Assembly (NCBI GenBank): GCA_907165065.1
Contig: OU015526.1
Span: 73,040,223 to 73,104,222 of the forward strand
Length of the DNA: 64,000 nucleotides
Reading direction: 5' to 3'
From: Caprimulgus europaeus
Lineage: Eukaryota > Chordata > Aves > Caprimulgiformes > Caprimulgidae
Shown: piece by piece, positions 38,101 through 52,000 of the stretch
Layout of the letters: each line of letters begins with the position of its first letter
Position numbering within the stretch: the first letter of the stretch is position 1
Notes under the pieces: model-generated
Told to the model about the DNA's origin: nothing
What the model saw: only the letters and a program-made list of their open reading frames with translations
The model's database searches: none
Program-made: the position numbers and the translations under genes

Positions 38101-39029
38101 GAGAAACAGAAGAGCTTTAAAAGGCTCAATAATTAATATAATGGAAATTCTATGTCCTATATAAATTGGATTAATTTGAATAAATGTAAGGTTTCATTTT
38201 GTTTTGCAAGCCATCTTTACTAGAATTGAGATCAGTTTAAAGCTTATGTTCAGTTTTCTTATTACACATTCCATTAACTTATCATTCAAATTTCATTAAC
38301 TTTCTTGTTTTGACTGGTGAAACTTAAGCCTTCACTTTTATTAAAGGAGTAACTTAATCTGTCAAATCAGAAAAACTGTCTGAAACTTCTTTCCCTTTAA
38401 GGTCCCTTCCAACCCAAACCATTCTATGAAAGAAGCATTTACCTTGGTGGGTCCAGAAACACTTTTAAACCTATAAAGCAGGGGAAAAGTTTAGATTGTA
38501 AAAAGTGTGTAGCAGGTGGAGAACCAATCTTGTTCTTTCAAAGAGCTTTGCTGTCTGTCAGCTGGGAAATTACACTTTTATAAGTGAATGAACGGGGAGG
38601 GGGAACAGCAAACCCAAACACACCCAGAGAACTAATTGGAGAACTACTGTTAGTTTTAAACTTTGTCACGTGATGGCTTGGAAGGCTGCTGGGAGGTTTT
38701 TCCCAGGATGATGGAGGGTAGGTGTGTTTCATCCTTTTCAGTCAGCCTTCCCCAAGCAGGGAGCCCTTAACTGCAGAAGAGAAAAATAAAGGACTGTATC
38801 ACTTGAATAGCCTGGATCAATTAGGCAATTACATTTAATTTTAATAGCCGGGGGGACGGGGCAAAGGGAAGGCTTTGGAGTTTTTGACTGCTTGTGTGTT
38901 TTGTTTTTAACTAAAGCCAGCTGGCAAAACATGAGGACCAACATTGGGGCACGGTTCTGTAGAGATACCCCTCGCGATTATGACAGGCAGAGATCAAGAT
39001 TCCCATGGGAGGGCCGGTTTGTGTCTCTT
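35200..39029. other. Upstream flank of the CpG island, no gene seen
   Basis: AT-rich DNA between the LTR and the CpG island with one CR1 tip at 38395-38429. Composition becomes more GC-rich from about 38550 towards the island, so proximal regulatory sites may lie there. Confidence 0.65.
38395..38429 (+). mobile_element. CR1 3'-terminal tip
   Basis: Only the last 35 bp or so of a CR1 are recognisable: AAGGTCCCTTCCAACCCAAA then CCATTCTATGA. It lies about 0.6 kb before the CpG island. Confidence 0.7.
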
Positions 39030-40840
39030 CAATCCTTCACGTCTCGCAGCGCGCACTTGACAACATGAGCTGCAGCGTGCTCGTCTGTCGGGAAGCATGA
39101 GGAGCCCGCGAAGCCCCGAGCAAACAGGGAGGTGGTAGGAAACGTCTCGTCCACTCCCGCGGGGGCAGGGCCTCCCTCCCCCATCTCCTGTCCGGCGATG
39201 CCTCCCTCAGCCTTGCCGCCGCGCCCGGACTGATTGGTGGAGGGCAGCCCCGGTCCCACCCGCCAGAGGCGGGCACAGGGGACCTGCCCCGCCGGGAGCT
39301 CCCCTGTATTCTGGGAGCTGGGGCAGTGCATGGGGTGGGAGGGTACGCGGACTACAGATCTCCGCGCCGGCGTGGGGGAAAGGGTGAGAGGGGCCTTTCT
39401 TCGTCTAGCTGAGGGACCTGGTGGCAGCATCTCCCCGGAGTGTATGCGGGCAGTGGGGTGCCAGGGCGGCAGCGCGGCGGAGAGGGGGCGGAGGAAAGTG
39501 ATGAGAAGTTGAGGGAGGACGGAGCAAGGGTGCCCTCTCCTCTCCTCGGCCCGCGCCGCAGGGGCAGCTCAGCCCTGCAGCAGGTGCAGCAGAGCCTGGG
39601 CGGAGGGGAAAGGCGGTCCCGGCGCCGCAGCGGAGGGGCTCCAGCGGGAGCAGCGCCTCAGGCCGGGCCAGACAGAGCCGCGCAGCCCCCGCTCGGCTGA
39701 AGGAAAAGAGCGGCAAGCGGAGCTCCGAGCAGCGGCTCGCGCCTTGCTGCGGTGTTCGGCTCGTTACCAGAGTCAGCGACACGGAGGAACGGCCCTGAAG
39801 GGAGAACGGTGAGGAAGCTCGGGAATACCCTCCGGGGGCAGCGGGAAGGTGGGTCGGGGGAGAGGGTTAGGAGTCCCGTCTCCGGCGCTCCCGTCTGAGG
39901 CGGCGGCGTGGGGATTGGGTAAGGAGGAGGGAGGCTCTCATTTCACCTTGCTGCTTTTTTTTTTTTTTTTAGTTCCCCCTTCCCTGCTTTCTTTCCTTCC
40001 TTCCTTCTTTCCTTACTCCCGTAACGCAAGAGGAAGCCTTGGGCACCTTGCATCACCCGGCGGCGGCGGGTCTGGTGGAGGAGAGGGTGCGGTGGGGCGG
40101 GAGGAGAGAGAACGATGGCGGGGGGAGGCTGAGGGGGTTGGAGAACTGTGGACTGAATAGAAGCCGCAGGGGAACTGGAGGCCGTGGTGATGCGGTGTCT
40201 CTGAGCAAGAGGAGCGGAGGGGACGGTGTGACCTGGGAGTGTGTGTGCGGGGGGAGCGCTGTGTCCTTGCGGAAGTGCTGAGGGGCGTCTTTTCTGGGCG
40301 AAAAAAGGACACCCCCGTCCTTACCCAGAGGTGAGCTTGGGCTGCTGCTGTGAGGAGAGGAGGGGTTTGAAGGCGGCAGGGAGCGCGGCTATCCCTAGGA
40401 GAGGGTTTCTGCGCGCCGGGCACGGCACCTGTGCGGCTCGGCCTCCCGGGGCGGGCGGGAATCAGGCGGTCTCTCTGGCCGGCCGGCCTCCGCCGCCGCA
40501 GCGGGGAGAGGCGGCGGGGGGTGCTGGCACGCTCCGCACCAGAGGCCTGGGGCGCGACCGGCCGGTGCCCGCGCTGCACCTTGAGGAAGTTGAGCGTTGT
40601 CAGACGTGTGAGGAAGGGGTGGGCCGCCGTAGGGCTGCTGAAGCGAACACTTACTGGTAGTGTTCCGCAGCGGAGGGCAGGCACCTGGGAGAAGTTGGGA
40701 GGATGAAGCAAGCGATGACAGGACGTGCCGGGAAGGGGGTGCCCGCCGCCGGCTGCGCCTGGTGCGCGTTACCTGGCGATCGGCAGCCGGGGAGAGGGGG
40801 TTGACGTGCAAGCGCTACCGCAGGCCCTAAGAGCGGAGCC
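39030..40840 (+). promoter_or_regulatory. UGT8: CpG island: probable UGT8 promoter and non-coding first exon
   Basis: GC content and CpG density rise abruptly here and fall again on both sides. It is the only such island in the window and lies about 17 kb upstream of the UGT8 coding exon on the same strand. Visible elements include an inverted CCAAT box (ATTGG, 39233-39237), GC boxes (GGGGGCGG near 39484; GGGGCGGG near 40093 and 40447), an ETS-type GCGGAAGTG (40269-40277) and a half-CRE TGACGT (40802-40807). No clear TATA box was seen. Candidate donors for exon 1 are ACG|GTGAGG (39809), AAG|GTGGGT (39849), TGG|GTAAGG (39919) and GAG|GTGAGC (40331). Which is used cannot be decided from sequence alone. 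The GC-rich reading frames inside the island look non-coding. Assignment to UGT8 is inferred from position and strand; a divergent non-coding transcript is also possible. Confidence 0.75.
39952..40018 (+). repeat. Poly-T plus CTTT/CCTT pyrimidine tract inside the CpG island
   Basis: A T-run at 39955-39970 is followed directly by AG (39971-39972), then by CCCCCTTCCCT and a CTTT/CCTT run at about 39987-40014. The T-run plus AG has the form of a splice acceptor and lies downstream of three candidate donors. It may be only a low-complexity tract. Confidence 0.6.
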
Positions 40841-42345
40841 GCTGGGTTTTGGCCACCAACTTTGTCTTAGTTCAACGTTTGCTCCCCTCTACGTTAACTA
40901 ATTGGAGCCCTTGGTGTCTCCATGAGGGGCTGTCAACTGTCTCACAGTTACGTAAGTCAGGCAGCCCCGTTTCCTTCTGGATGCTTTGTGAGTATTTTTA
41001 CGCGGCTGCAAACTTGGAAGATGTAATGTGAGGGAAATCTCTGTGAGGATTTGGCCTAGGACGTTTTTCGAGTGTGCTGGCACTTTCCTTGAATGTGAAC
41101 TTGAGTTTCGATCAAAACTACCTTGCCTTTCAAGGAGGAACATTGCATAATTGCTGCTGTGCCTTCCCTTTGGGTTTAAAAAGAAATATAACGGTTAAGC
41201 ATAAACTTTGAAGGGAATATGTCAATAAAGCTGCAGTATTTAAACATATATTAAAAGGTATCTTATCTTTTATGACTTGTTTAGATACTCGTTTTGGTAC
41301 TGACTGTGGAACAATAGGAAATCATTAAAAAAATACGCAGCCTGTTTTGCATGCTCATCAGAGCTGCCTGGGGATGAACAGCAGTGGGTAACTTTAATAT
41401 TAAGGATCCTTGAAGGTCTCATCTTTCCCCCCCTCCCCCCAGCGCACACCTTGAAAGTAGTGTTTTTGTTTTTCATTTTACCACTTAATTTAGGAAATAA
41501 TTAATAGAACTTGTTTCTATACATTTAGTCTAAAAAATGTTTTGCTTATGTTTCCTGTCTGAAGCTGCCTGCTTGTTTTTTGAAGCAATTATCACACAAG
41601 GTCACTTAGGTATTTTAGCTGAGCTAGTTTTATAGCACCAACACAACACAGTATGCAGTTAACCTTTATTTTACATTTCCTTGTTTTTGTTCTTTTGTTT
41701 TGATCATTGATCCGGACTGAACACTGGATACTGCAGTGGCTGTTTTTTTAAATTTTTTTTTTTTTCAAAACTGCTAACTAGTTCTTGCATTATTTCAGAT
41801 GGCTTTCATGCTATTGTGAAAATAATTGTTGAAATACAAGGAAATGAGTACTCGGTCTGAAATGCTTGCATTTCATTTTTGACTTTTGCACAATGTTTGC
41901 TATCAACAGAAGCTCTTTGCGGGTGGCAAGAAAAGAAAATGATTTACGTTTTGTTATATATGTCTATTAAGTATATTCACTCTAAAGTGAGAATCATGCT
42001 AGAGTACTTTGTAAATGCTCCTAACATTTTATATTGTTAGAGTGCTCTAAGCAGTTGGGTTGCTCTGAAGCATTCTCCATTCTGCTTTGAATGGAGAAAC
42101 CTGTAGGACTAAACAGGGCTTGAGGAGAGCATCTGAGACAATCTCCACATCGTCATTCTGTGTCAGTGGTTTCACCTGAGCTCTGTAAGAGTCTTCTCCT
42201 TGTCTGTGGGAGTGGAGCAGAGCACAGCTGACTGACTAAGGAGGTGGTAATACAGCAATGGATTGGTTTTATACACTGGTGGCAACTTCAGATTAGTGAA
42301 TGGCTACTAGCTGTTGTAGTTCATTGGCAGTCATTGCAGCTACAG

Positions 42346-42375
42346 CTTGGGCTTGGGCTTGGCCTTGGCCTTGGC
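42346..42375 (+). repeat. CTTGGG/CTTGGC hexamer repeat, five copies
   Basis: Two CTTGGG units are followed by three CTTGGC units in perfect 6-bp register, within the putative UGT8 intron 1. Confidence 0.9.
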
Positions 42376-45300
42376 CTGTAATCAAGGCAGGACTCTGTTG
42401 TAAGTCCAGCTTGATATCCTGTGATAAACTTGGCTGTTTTAGTTACTGTTTCGAGAAATTGAAGGTAGTCGGAACTACTGTGTGCATGAAATTTCAATGC
42501 TGTATTTATATGTAAAATATTTTAGAGGTTGTTATCCAAATCAACCCTTTGAAATGGTAACTGTTAGTTCACTTGGAGGAACTGTATTGTGTTAGTAAAT
42601 GCATGCCGGGGTGCTATGGATCATGACAACATGGTCTAATTAGTTTGTAAAGAAAAAGTAAGAGAGCTTGCCATAATTCTCTGCTGTATATAATTTGCTA
42701 CAGATTGACTTGGTTGACTTCTAGCAATATGTTTTACTTCCAGGAATGGAAAAAAAAAAAAAAAAAAATCAAATTTATCAAAGTCTTCCATGTGATAGAT
42801 GTTATGCATGTGCCGACACTGGGTAAGCCTCATCATCCATAAAACAATGCCACTGAGCATACGGCCTTTTCTGTACCTGTTGAGACTTGTACAGAGGATG
42901 TGTTTTGCTTCAACACTCCTCCTACCACTTCAAAAATATTTTGCATTTAATTGTACTAATAACTTTAACAATGCCTAGCTTGACTTGATTATGTTCCAGT
43001 TGACCTTCCTGAGTGTGAACTGCGTTATTTCTGACTAACTGCTGAGTATTTTATTGCCCACACCTACTTTCCTTTGTGTCTTCCACTTTGGGTTCTTTAA
43101 AGCGCTTCTTTCCACATTGCTGTTTTAGTCAGGTTACTTCCTTTAGAATAGTAACAATAATTCATCTCAGTTTACTCCATCTTGATTGAGTCTCTTGTCA
43201 GTTACTTATCAGAAAAATCACACTACAGTATTGAAAGCTATCAAGATGTTTGTGGTAAGTTTATATTCAAGAGATGCTTACTAAATGAAGTATCTATTCT
43301 CTCCAGATCCTGATGCTTTAACAGAAATGTTTTGATTTCTGTTTCAGTATTATAGAGTGATATTTAAGAAGATAATAGGATTGTGTTTGAGAAAAGCTGA
43401 TACGTTAGAAACAGTTGAAATAATTCAACTTCTTTTGCTGGGATTTTTATTCTCTGAAGAATTTTTCAGCATGGATTTATCTTTTTGTTCTTTTAGAAAG
43501 TATCTTTGTTCTGAAAACTGACATTCTGATGTAGCTCAAAGTGTTTGTGAATAGGCATTGTAGAAGGCTCTTCTTCCTGTTTTCCAGGAAGTAAAATACA
43601 CTACAACCATTTAATGTAATTCCCTCTCCTGAAACGTGTGGTGTTTTTTCCATTTTTCCCCCTCAGGACAACTATGCTTGGAGTGAATTTGCAAGACTTG
43701 CAACATAAGGTTTCTTGAACATTTTGACAAAATATTTGCAGTGTTTCATGACACTTGGGATGTATGTATCTTAAATGCTCTGTGTGTGAGATCCTATTAA
43801 TGCTCCTTGTAAGGAAGAAGTCTTTAAATTGCCTGTAGCTTTGTAAAGAAAACCTCTTGTGAATTGATCATTGCAAATCCCTTAAAATACTCTTCCTCAT
43901 AATGTTTTATCATCTAATAGGAGAAGAATTTTCAGCTCTCCTTTTTGTTGTTGCATAGTCACACCATGCTATTTTTGAATTATTTTTTATTTTGCTAGTT
44001 ATATAGAAGATTTTGTGCTACAGATCTTGACTTGGAGCCACTGTGTTGGAGTAACGAGTCCTTTCTTTTGAAAGCTTTTGAAATTTTTAGTTTTTAACAT
44101 GGAAATTTGTGTGTGTTCTTAATTCCTAAATACAGGAAGAGCTGACAACACTACCTGTGGTTTTATGGAATAACTTAATAACTTGACTGTACCTGTGACT
44201 AAGGGACACTTATTATATCCTTGGTAAGTCTTGAACTGTTTGGTCAGTAGTTTGTTTTTTAGAAAAAGAACAGCTACTAGCCCAGTTCAGAAGGTAGGTT
44301 TTTATATGGGAAGAAGTGATAAATGGAAGACACGCCACCCAGCTTTGCTTTTTTACAAACTGTAACAGTTATGATTTAAGGGATTTGAAAGCCAATGTAG
44401 ATAACTGTTTTCTAAATTACACAGTTCAGACCTGCAAAAAGTCCTTGTAACCTGACTTTTTATGACAATTTCTCTGAAGTAGCCCAGTTGTCATGCACAT
44501 AATTTTATTTGTATAGGGGAACAAGTATAGCTTTCTTCTTTGCTCTATGCTGTTCTTTCCTCCTGGGAATGGATGGTTCAGCTTCATAAGAAATGTGACT
44601 TAAGACTATTTTTTCCTACTCAGTAACTGAAGGGAGAGTTAATAGGAAATATTGTGCCAGCTTCAGATTGTGAGCTGAGTTGGAAATGAGCATTGATGCC
44701 CTGTGGTTTTCAAAAGTCAAACCAAAAATTGAGAAGGTTGTCTCTCAGTGTCTTGAAGGGAATGTAGCAGTGTGAACATAAAAGGTGGAGGACCCTCCAA
44801 ATTCCTTAATTTAAGACACTGTATTCCATTAGGAAAATTGTTTTCTTGCATATGTCAACACCAATCTTTAAAAAGTTATTTCGTTAGTTATTTCTTTGTT
44901 AGATAAGGATTGAGTGCACAGCTGTTGCCCAACCCTCACATATTAAATTCTGAAATTCAAGGCCTCTGTTACATATGCTGGATTTGTGGATTTTTGTCCC
45001 TGCCTCTTACCCTCCCCAACTTTGAAATTATTTGACTTAAGTCAAATGAGTAATTTAATTTGTAATTTAAGAGCAAGACACCAGTTCATAAAATAAAGGT
45101 ATTTTAAAAAGAATTGTAAAAACTTTCAACAAAAGTAAAGTGCTAGCATTACTCGCCCTTAACTTTCTTTTCAGGTCTTCATTGTTGTACTCCCAGTTTA
45201 ATAGTTAAAATAAGAAATGCTCAAAAAATTGCCCAAGGACTGCTGATGAGTATCCAAATTTTTTTTTCAGAGTTGAAAATACTGTCAGATAGGTCCAAGT

Positions 45301-46051
45301 CTGGTGTACAGTGTGTCAAATTTAAGTATAACCTAAAGCTGCCATATTTCTTTAACCACTCATAGTAGTGAATCTTTATTCAGCTTAGTGATACTTTGGT
45401 AATTGTTTTGCTTATTTATCAATTAGCTTTGTTTTCATGAAAGTACACTCATGAAGATTGGAGTATTCTAAACAAATTAATCTCACATCACATTTTTTAT
45501 TAAACAGTCACTCTTGCATTAAACTACTTACTAGTGAAATAACTTGATAGTCTAAATCAGAGCTGTAGTTAAGAGAACATGTTTCCGTTATAAACTCCCA
45601 TCAAATACTTGTTATTATCTAGTGATAGTGTTCAAAAAGTTCCAGTTGCTTTCCAGAAGTGGAGGAAGACGTTCTCATCTCCCAGAAAGTGCAGTTTTGG
45701 TGGGTAGGAATAAACACCTGTGCACATATAAAAGCACCTGATACGCATCTGCATGGTTTATTTTTGAATTGTTTTGGTTTTACACCCAGATCTTCCTCTG
45801 TGAATCTTTATATTGACCCTCTACAGCCTTTGGATCTGTCTTTCTTGGGGGTTTTGTGTGGGTTTTTTTTTTTTTTCCTTAACATTTGTAAATTACGAGG
45901 TTGTACTTAATCTCAGATTGTCTTTGAAAATCCATAAACCCTGTCTTTAGACCTTTTCCTTTCTGAAGTTATAGCCCAGTCTTAGTCAACTACTGATACT
46001 AGGAATTGACAGGAAGTTTTTGTGTATTTAAAAATCTCCATACAGCTACTG

Positions 46052-46099
46052 CAAAAAAAAAACCAAAACAAAAAAAAACCCAACCCAAACAAACCCCAA
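46052..46099 (+). repeat. C/A-rich low-complexity tract
   Basis: A-runs separated by CC, CCC and CCCC, the complementary form of the G/T tracts. It lies in the putative UGT8 intron 1. Confidence 0.85.
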
Positions 46100-49000
46100 G
46101 TCTTTTTTTACCCCTTACTGGAGTATAGTCTGCATCTTTCAGAAGGTTCCTGAGTTGATTTCTGTGTCCTCTTACTCTGATAAGTGTTGTGGTCTTGCTC
46201 TTAAAAATCGGAGTCTGAGGATTAAACTACATAGAAAAGCTGTTACATACAGTACTTTATCCTTATTCTAACAACCGAATTCTACTAGGAGGTAGTTCAA
46301 AGCACCAATCTGAAAGCAAAAGACAACTATTTACTTTAAAAAACCTACCTGTAAATCTCAAAACAGAACTTAATGATGACCAGACTGAACAAGCTAAATG
46401 TTATTGCAAGTGTGTGTTGCTGCATACAGTCTTTAGCAATTCAATTATTTTAATTGAGCTGAATGAGAACAAAATATTATTAAATCAAGTATTTTAACTT
46501 TGAATAAAGTTGTACTTCCCATTGCAGAAACAAACCTGCTATAGTTTCCCTTGTGATTCTGTTTGCGTGGCTTGTTAAAATGTAGTTACTTGCTATAGGA
46601 TGAAGTCAGAAACCAAACAAAGTAAGTCATTCAGTGCTTCTAGGTGTCATGTGATGGCGTGACCAGGGAGAGCTTGTACCAAGCTGAAGCTAGCTGGAGT
46701 GAAAAATGAAACATCCCCCAGATAATTATTAAAGTTAAAATGAAATCCCAGTAAAATGCGTTCTAAGTTTAAAACTGATGTTGTGCTAGATCCCGAGGCT
46801 TATTCATGAGGCAAAATTCATGCTTGTGTGATGGTAATCTATAACTATAGGCTGTGTTTGTTGCATCAACATATTATGCTTACTACAACTTTGTGCTCCA
46901 CAATTTCTTCCAGCCCCTTTTTTAAAGAGTCATTTTATCAAAGGAGAATCTCTCAGTGATGGAAGTGTTTAAAATCAGGAAGAGTAGGGTTTTCTCTTTG
47001 CCCCCTCCCCCCCCCCCTGCTTTTTTTTTTCCTTTTGATATTCATTCAGCCAGGATTTCAACCCATCTTTTGATGCCAGTGTGAAAGAGAAGGCTTCCTG
47101 GGAAGCTTCAACCCCTCAGTGGAGGCATCTTTGTCTCTGTCAGCTGCCGTGGCAGTTGTGCCTCCTGCTCTCTGCAGATAGGTTTTATTTTTCTTTCTGC
47201 AGTTATTCCTGTAGCTCTTGACTGTGCAGCATGAAACATGTTGTGGTAAGTTATTGTTACTGGGCTCTGCTGGACAGTGCTGTGTCACACAGCAGGAGCG
47301 GGGCCAGCAGTTTGAGAACCAGTAAATAACATCTTAAACAGCACTAGGAAATGTGGAGTAACCTGTTGACTTTTGTTAATATCCCCACCCCCTGGTGTCA
47401 CAATATTATTTCTGGTTGCTTTCTTTCTGGTGCAAAATGGCTGGAGCAGGTTAAGATGGTTAAGAAACATTGCTTTCAGATATCAGTGCTTGGAGGAAAG
47501 GTCTCCACAAGTTGAGGGCACTATCAAGGGACTTGTATGTTGGTGCCAAAAATACTTCTTCTGTGAATTCATAGTACCTGTGAGGAAGATGTATAATTTG
47601 TCAGAAAACATTCTCATATGTTTTAGATGAACTAGAACAGTCTTTCCACAGGGAATATACATGTCTTACTTTCAGATACATAACTTTTACTTGATGTAGT
47701 CAGCGTTTATCTTTCCAAGGTGCTGGGGGTGAAGTAACCATGGGCAGCAAGAAAGACCTGCATAATGGAGAGTGCCGGTGTGGAGAAATCCGAGTCGCTT
47801 GCACACAGAGTCAGGTTGCATTCGGTTGAAGGTGCACAGGTTTTGGAGCAGGCTTTTTGTTTCTCAGGTTTCTGTTTTCTTCACTGTGCTTCCTTTCTGT
47901 CCTGATGTCGCAACACGGCATGTGTATGTGATCAGCTTTGCTCTGTCACAGGGCCAGCAGTGATAAGCACAGCCCAACCTGAGCTGTCCTACTGAAGTCT
48001 CTGCAGCGCTTATAGGCCTGGCTATAAACCTTACAGAATAGTTTGGAGTAGCACTTGGTTTTACCAAAACATTGACTGGTAGACTAGTATTTGCAAATGC
48101 TAATCCCCACCACACAAGGTAAGAGACTTACAGTTTATAAGGATTTTAAAATACTCTGTTTGAATCGCCCAGTGCACAGCAGGACAAAAGAACAACTTCT
48201 TGCTTTTTTTACTTTAATGTGGGCTATTAAAATATATTACTGAGGTATTTGGAATTAACTAGCTTACCTGGTAGGTCTGCAAACTACTGTGTGTTTCATA
48301 GGGTGTAAAAATCTTCATGAAGCTCCCTCTCATGCAGTTGGTTGGACTGAATCTTGAAAGTGGATACTGGTACAATAGTGACATTCAAAGTATATATTTT
48401 TAACTGAATACTGCTTGCTCAGTTCTAGTACATAGAATGCAAGAGATGTAAGTCATGTGAAGGGGCATGTGCTTTTGCCCTGTTGTAACTTCTTATTATG
48501 AAAACATTTAATTAGACTCTAATCCTTTACCCTCAGTTAAATCTCTTCTTGACTGATACTGTCAATACTGCAGTATTATCATCCCAAGTATGCAGGCCTT
48601 GCTATGGTTTATAAGTGACTTTGTTCAAAAGATTTGATATATTACTGTTAACAACTTTAGAAATCTTGAAGTCTAGAACCTATTCATAGAATAAAGACAA
48701 TCTTTGTAAGTCTTTAATCTTTTTAGATAAAATCAATCTTTTCAGAAGTTTAGAATTGTTTTCCATAACCATGAAGACTCATTTAAAGTTGTTCTTTTGG
48801 TAAACCAGTGGCAAAGTGCTAGCAAGAATGAACCTTGGTCACTTGCTTGCTGTAAGTTCATGTTAAATAGGACATTATGACTTGTGTAAGTTTTGTTCCC
48901 ATGTAACTTCTTAAGTTACATCTGCTAACATGTCTATTGAAAATATTTTGTGTACTAAAAGTAAAATATTTTGTTTTACTAGCTGTAAAACCTATAGTTT

Positions 49001-52000
49001 TGAAAGAGAAGTACCTCTTCTCTTCTACCTTGCTGCCTTTTGATTGAGGATTTTTAAAGCCGTTTTTCCACAACTCTCAAGTACAGAAGCTTAGGTGAAA
49101 TCTTTCAGTGTTTGATAAAACCTGTTACACAAATAAGTTATTACTAAAAGATATTTAATAAATTGCATGTCTTTTTGACTCCCTCTTAGTAACTCGTTTG
49201 CTGTTTGTGTACCTGACTGTCTTTGACAGATGATTACAGTGACATTGTAATGCTTATAAGTCTTCCTCTCTCTTTTCTTTGTAGATGTGACATTCTTGTA
49301 CTCAATTAAATGCTTCTGTCATTAGATAGGATGCAGTTTTTCAAGAAACTGTGCAAAGTAAATGCAAAAGCCTGCCCTTGTTTATACGCACATGATTTCT
49401 TACCAATAACTTCCACTAATTTCTTAATTTATTAATTTGGTTAAAATAGGAACCTGTAGTTAGTTACAAGCTAAATCTTACCACTTATCTAAAACATTGC
49501 AACACAAAATAACAATCATAGCATGCACTGCCTCAGTAATTAGTAACAAGATGTGTGACAGGAAAAACTTAGGAATATAAATCCAAAGGTTGTGCATAAC
49601 CTGTTATCAGAGTCTCTTCCTAGATAATAAAATGATTTGCTGCTCCAAGGCTCTGTGTATTTTGTCTGTTTTACAGCACGTGGGTTGCTTATTAGCAACT
49701 GCCTCATAATCTTAAACTGCATTTTGCTGCCTGAAGTTGACTTATGGGCCTGATTTATTTTAATGCTCTTAAAGGATTATGGAGTAGTATTTCATATTAC
49801 CTACAGAATGTGTATGGTACAGCAAGCAGTATTACAGGTTAAGAACGTATTTTATGATTGCTAGCTTTAAGGATTTAGGAGTAAAGTTGTGCTTTTAGCT
49901 TGAAGAACATGTTCTTTCCTACTGTCATCTGTCATGCCACTAATTAAACTATTCCTGTGTCTGCGATAATTCAGTCATCTTCTGAGATTTGCTATTACAC
50001 ATAATTTGGTCAGTGCATTTCCTCACATAGGTAGCATTGCCTTACTCAGGTACTTGGCAAAAAAAGTACTGATGTGGACTGGTATTAAATCTTAAAGAAA
50101 ATATTTTGAGGAGGACTTGAAAAAATATTTGTATTATTTAGAGAGATGTCTTGGAGGATGTCCCAAACAGAAAGATAGACCTAATTTCTGTATTCACTCT
50201 TTCCCAATTTTGAATTGATGCACTGCATTTAATATCAGCTACTTGCATGTGGCTGATATAACTGAGATTTCATTAGGTTGCAGGTATTTTTATCGCTGTA
50301 AGCAGCATTAGGGAACCTTTTATTTGTCTTGGAATATTTTCTTTCTCTTTTAGCTTTATACTTAACTGTAAGTGCTTTTGGTTAGTCATTCCTTGCTATC
50401 TTGGGCTTGATAAAATGCTTTGCTTACAGGGCTGTTGGTCATGCAACTAGCTTTGTAGGGCTTGGTTCTGTATTTGTTTAACTGAAATGTTTACAAGCCT
50501 GTGAAGGTTGGATACTGTGTTTCATCAGTAAAACTGTTCAATAACAGCTAAAGCAAATAGACTTACACGTAAGTTAACACCAATGGGGTTTTGAGTAGGC
50601 AGAGCCGAACTGGGGCTTCAATAAATCGGGTAACACAGTTAAAGCATCAGGTAACAATCTGAGGTCTGTGCTCGTTTCTTCTTTAATGCTTCGAAGAGTC
50701 GTAGCTGCTTATGTACTTCTCAGAGGGAGTTTGTAATGCTCTCAGCATTTTTCTTACAGTACTTTTGACCATGTCTCTTCTTACAACTACAATATATACC
50801 ATCTTAAAAGAAGTGAGTGCGCTATATATGTTTACCTGTGGTAAATGCTGCTGTTGGATATAGTAAGGCTGCTGAGGTAGCACTGCTCTGCTTATGGTTC
50901 TATTTTATTACTTCAGATGGAGATACAAGCAGGTGGGATAACTGAGTTTGACTTGGTGAAAGAAAAGCAACCAAGCAACCAGCTCTGCAGCAGCCTGTCC
51001 TGGAACTTGCTGCAGGCAGTTGCAATACATAACTGATAACTAGTCAAGATCCACTCTCCCTGTGTGGAAACTCCATTGAATTTGCAACTTTCACTAAAAG
51101 TTTACTTGCTGACAAAATACACCTTTTTTACAACAAAAAAAGTTGTCTGTTTTTCTGCCTTCTGTTCCAATTGGCTCAGGTCACTGATATAAAATTTTGG
51201 AGAGTTTACAATTCTAAAAGTGGGGTTTGTATTCTCCCTTCTGAATACTGAGTTTTGTGTAGTGAACTGATAGTAAAGAAAGAGGACAATATTGTGAGCA
51301 AGATTAAATAATAAATCTGCACACTACCAGAACTCTAGTGGCAGTTTGCAGTGCGCACATTTTGCTGAAATGCATACAAATCTCAGATTTCCCCCCCTTT
51401 TTGATAATTATACTTCTGTGAGCACATAATTAGCTTTCTGTTTGGGCAGTCATTTCAGTATTTATTAGCATCCATGCTTGGGTTTGCAGTGGTGGAAGTT
51501 TAGTTGGTAAGCTTGCTCCTTTTAATGTATGCTGGTTTCTGTTAAATTGTAATGAGTAATTTGAGCTCTTTGGGTTAAGTGAGGGTGATCAGCATGTAGA
51601 AAGATTGCTCCTTTGCTGTCAGTACAGTGCTGCTCTTTAGTATGAAGGATGCCTTTCTAAGTATAGGTCCTAGTCTTCTGAGCAAACTGCCCAGGTAAAC
51701 TCAACAAACCTTGGCAAATCTAAAGAAAGGCTGAAAGGATGGGAAGAACTTGAAAAAGCTAGTATCATCACTGAACTCAATCTTTGTAAAACCTCATTTG
51801 CTGCTTTATAAGTCAGGAGTGTTACGTGTTGCTAATGAATAAAAGGGACTTTTTATGTTGTTAAGGTACATGTGAGTGCATAAGAACCATTTAGTTTTTT
51901 GCACAGTAATAAATATTTGTACAGTTTGAATTCAAGGTATGATGCATAAGGAGGTGCTCGAGAGCCTCTTTTGCTTCTAGATCTTACTACAATGGAGTAG

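Noticed and set aside
39029..40811. Several Arg/Pro/Ala/Gly-rich frames of 80-232 codons on both strands
   Set aside because: They are expected by chance in a CpG island with few stop codons. Overlapping frames on both strands look equally open and none is recognisable.
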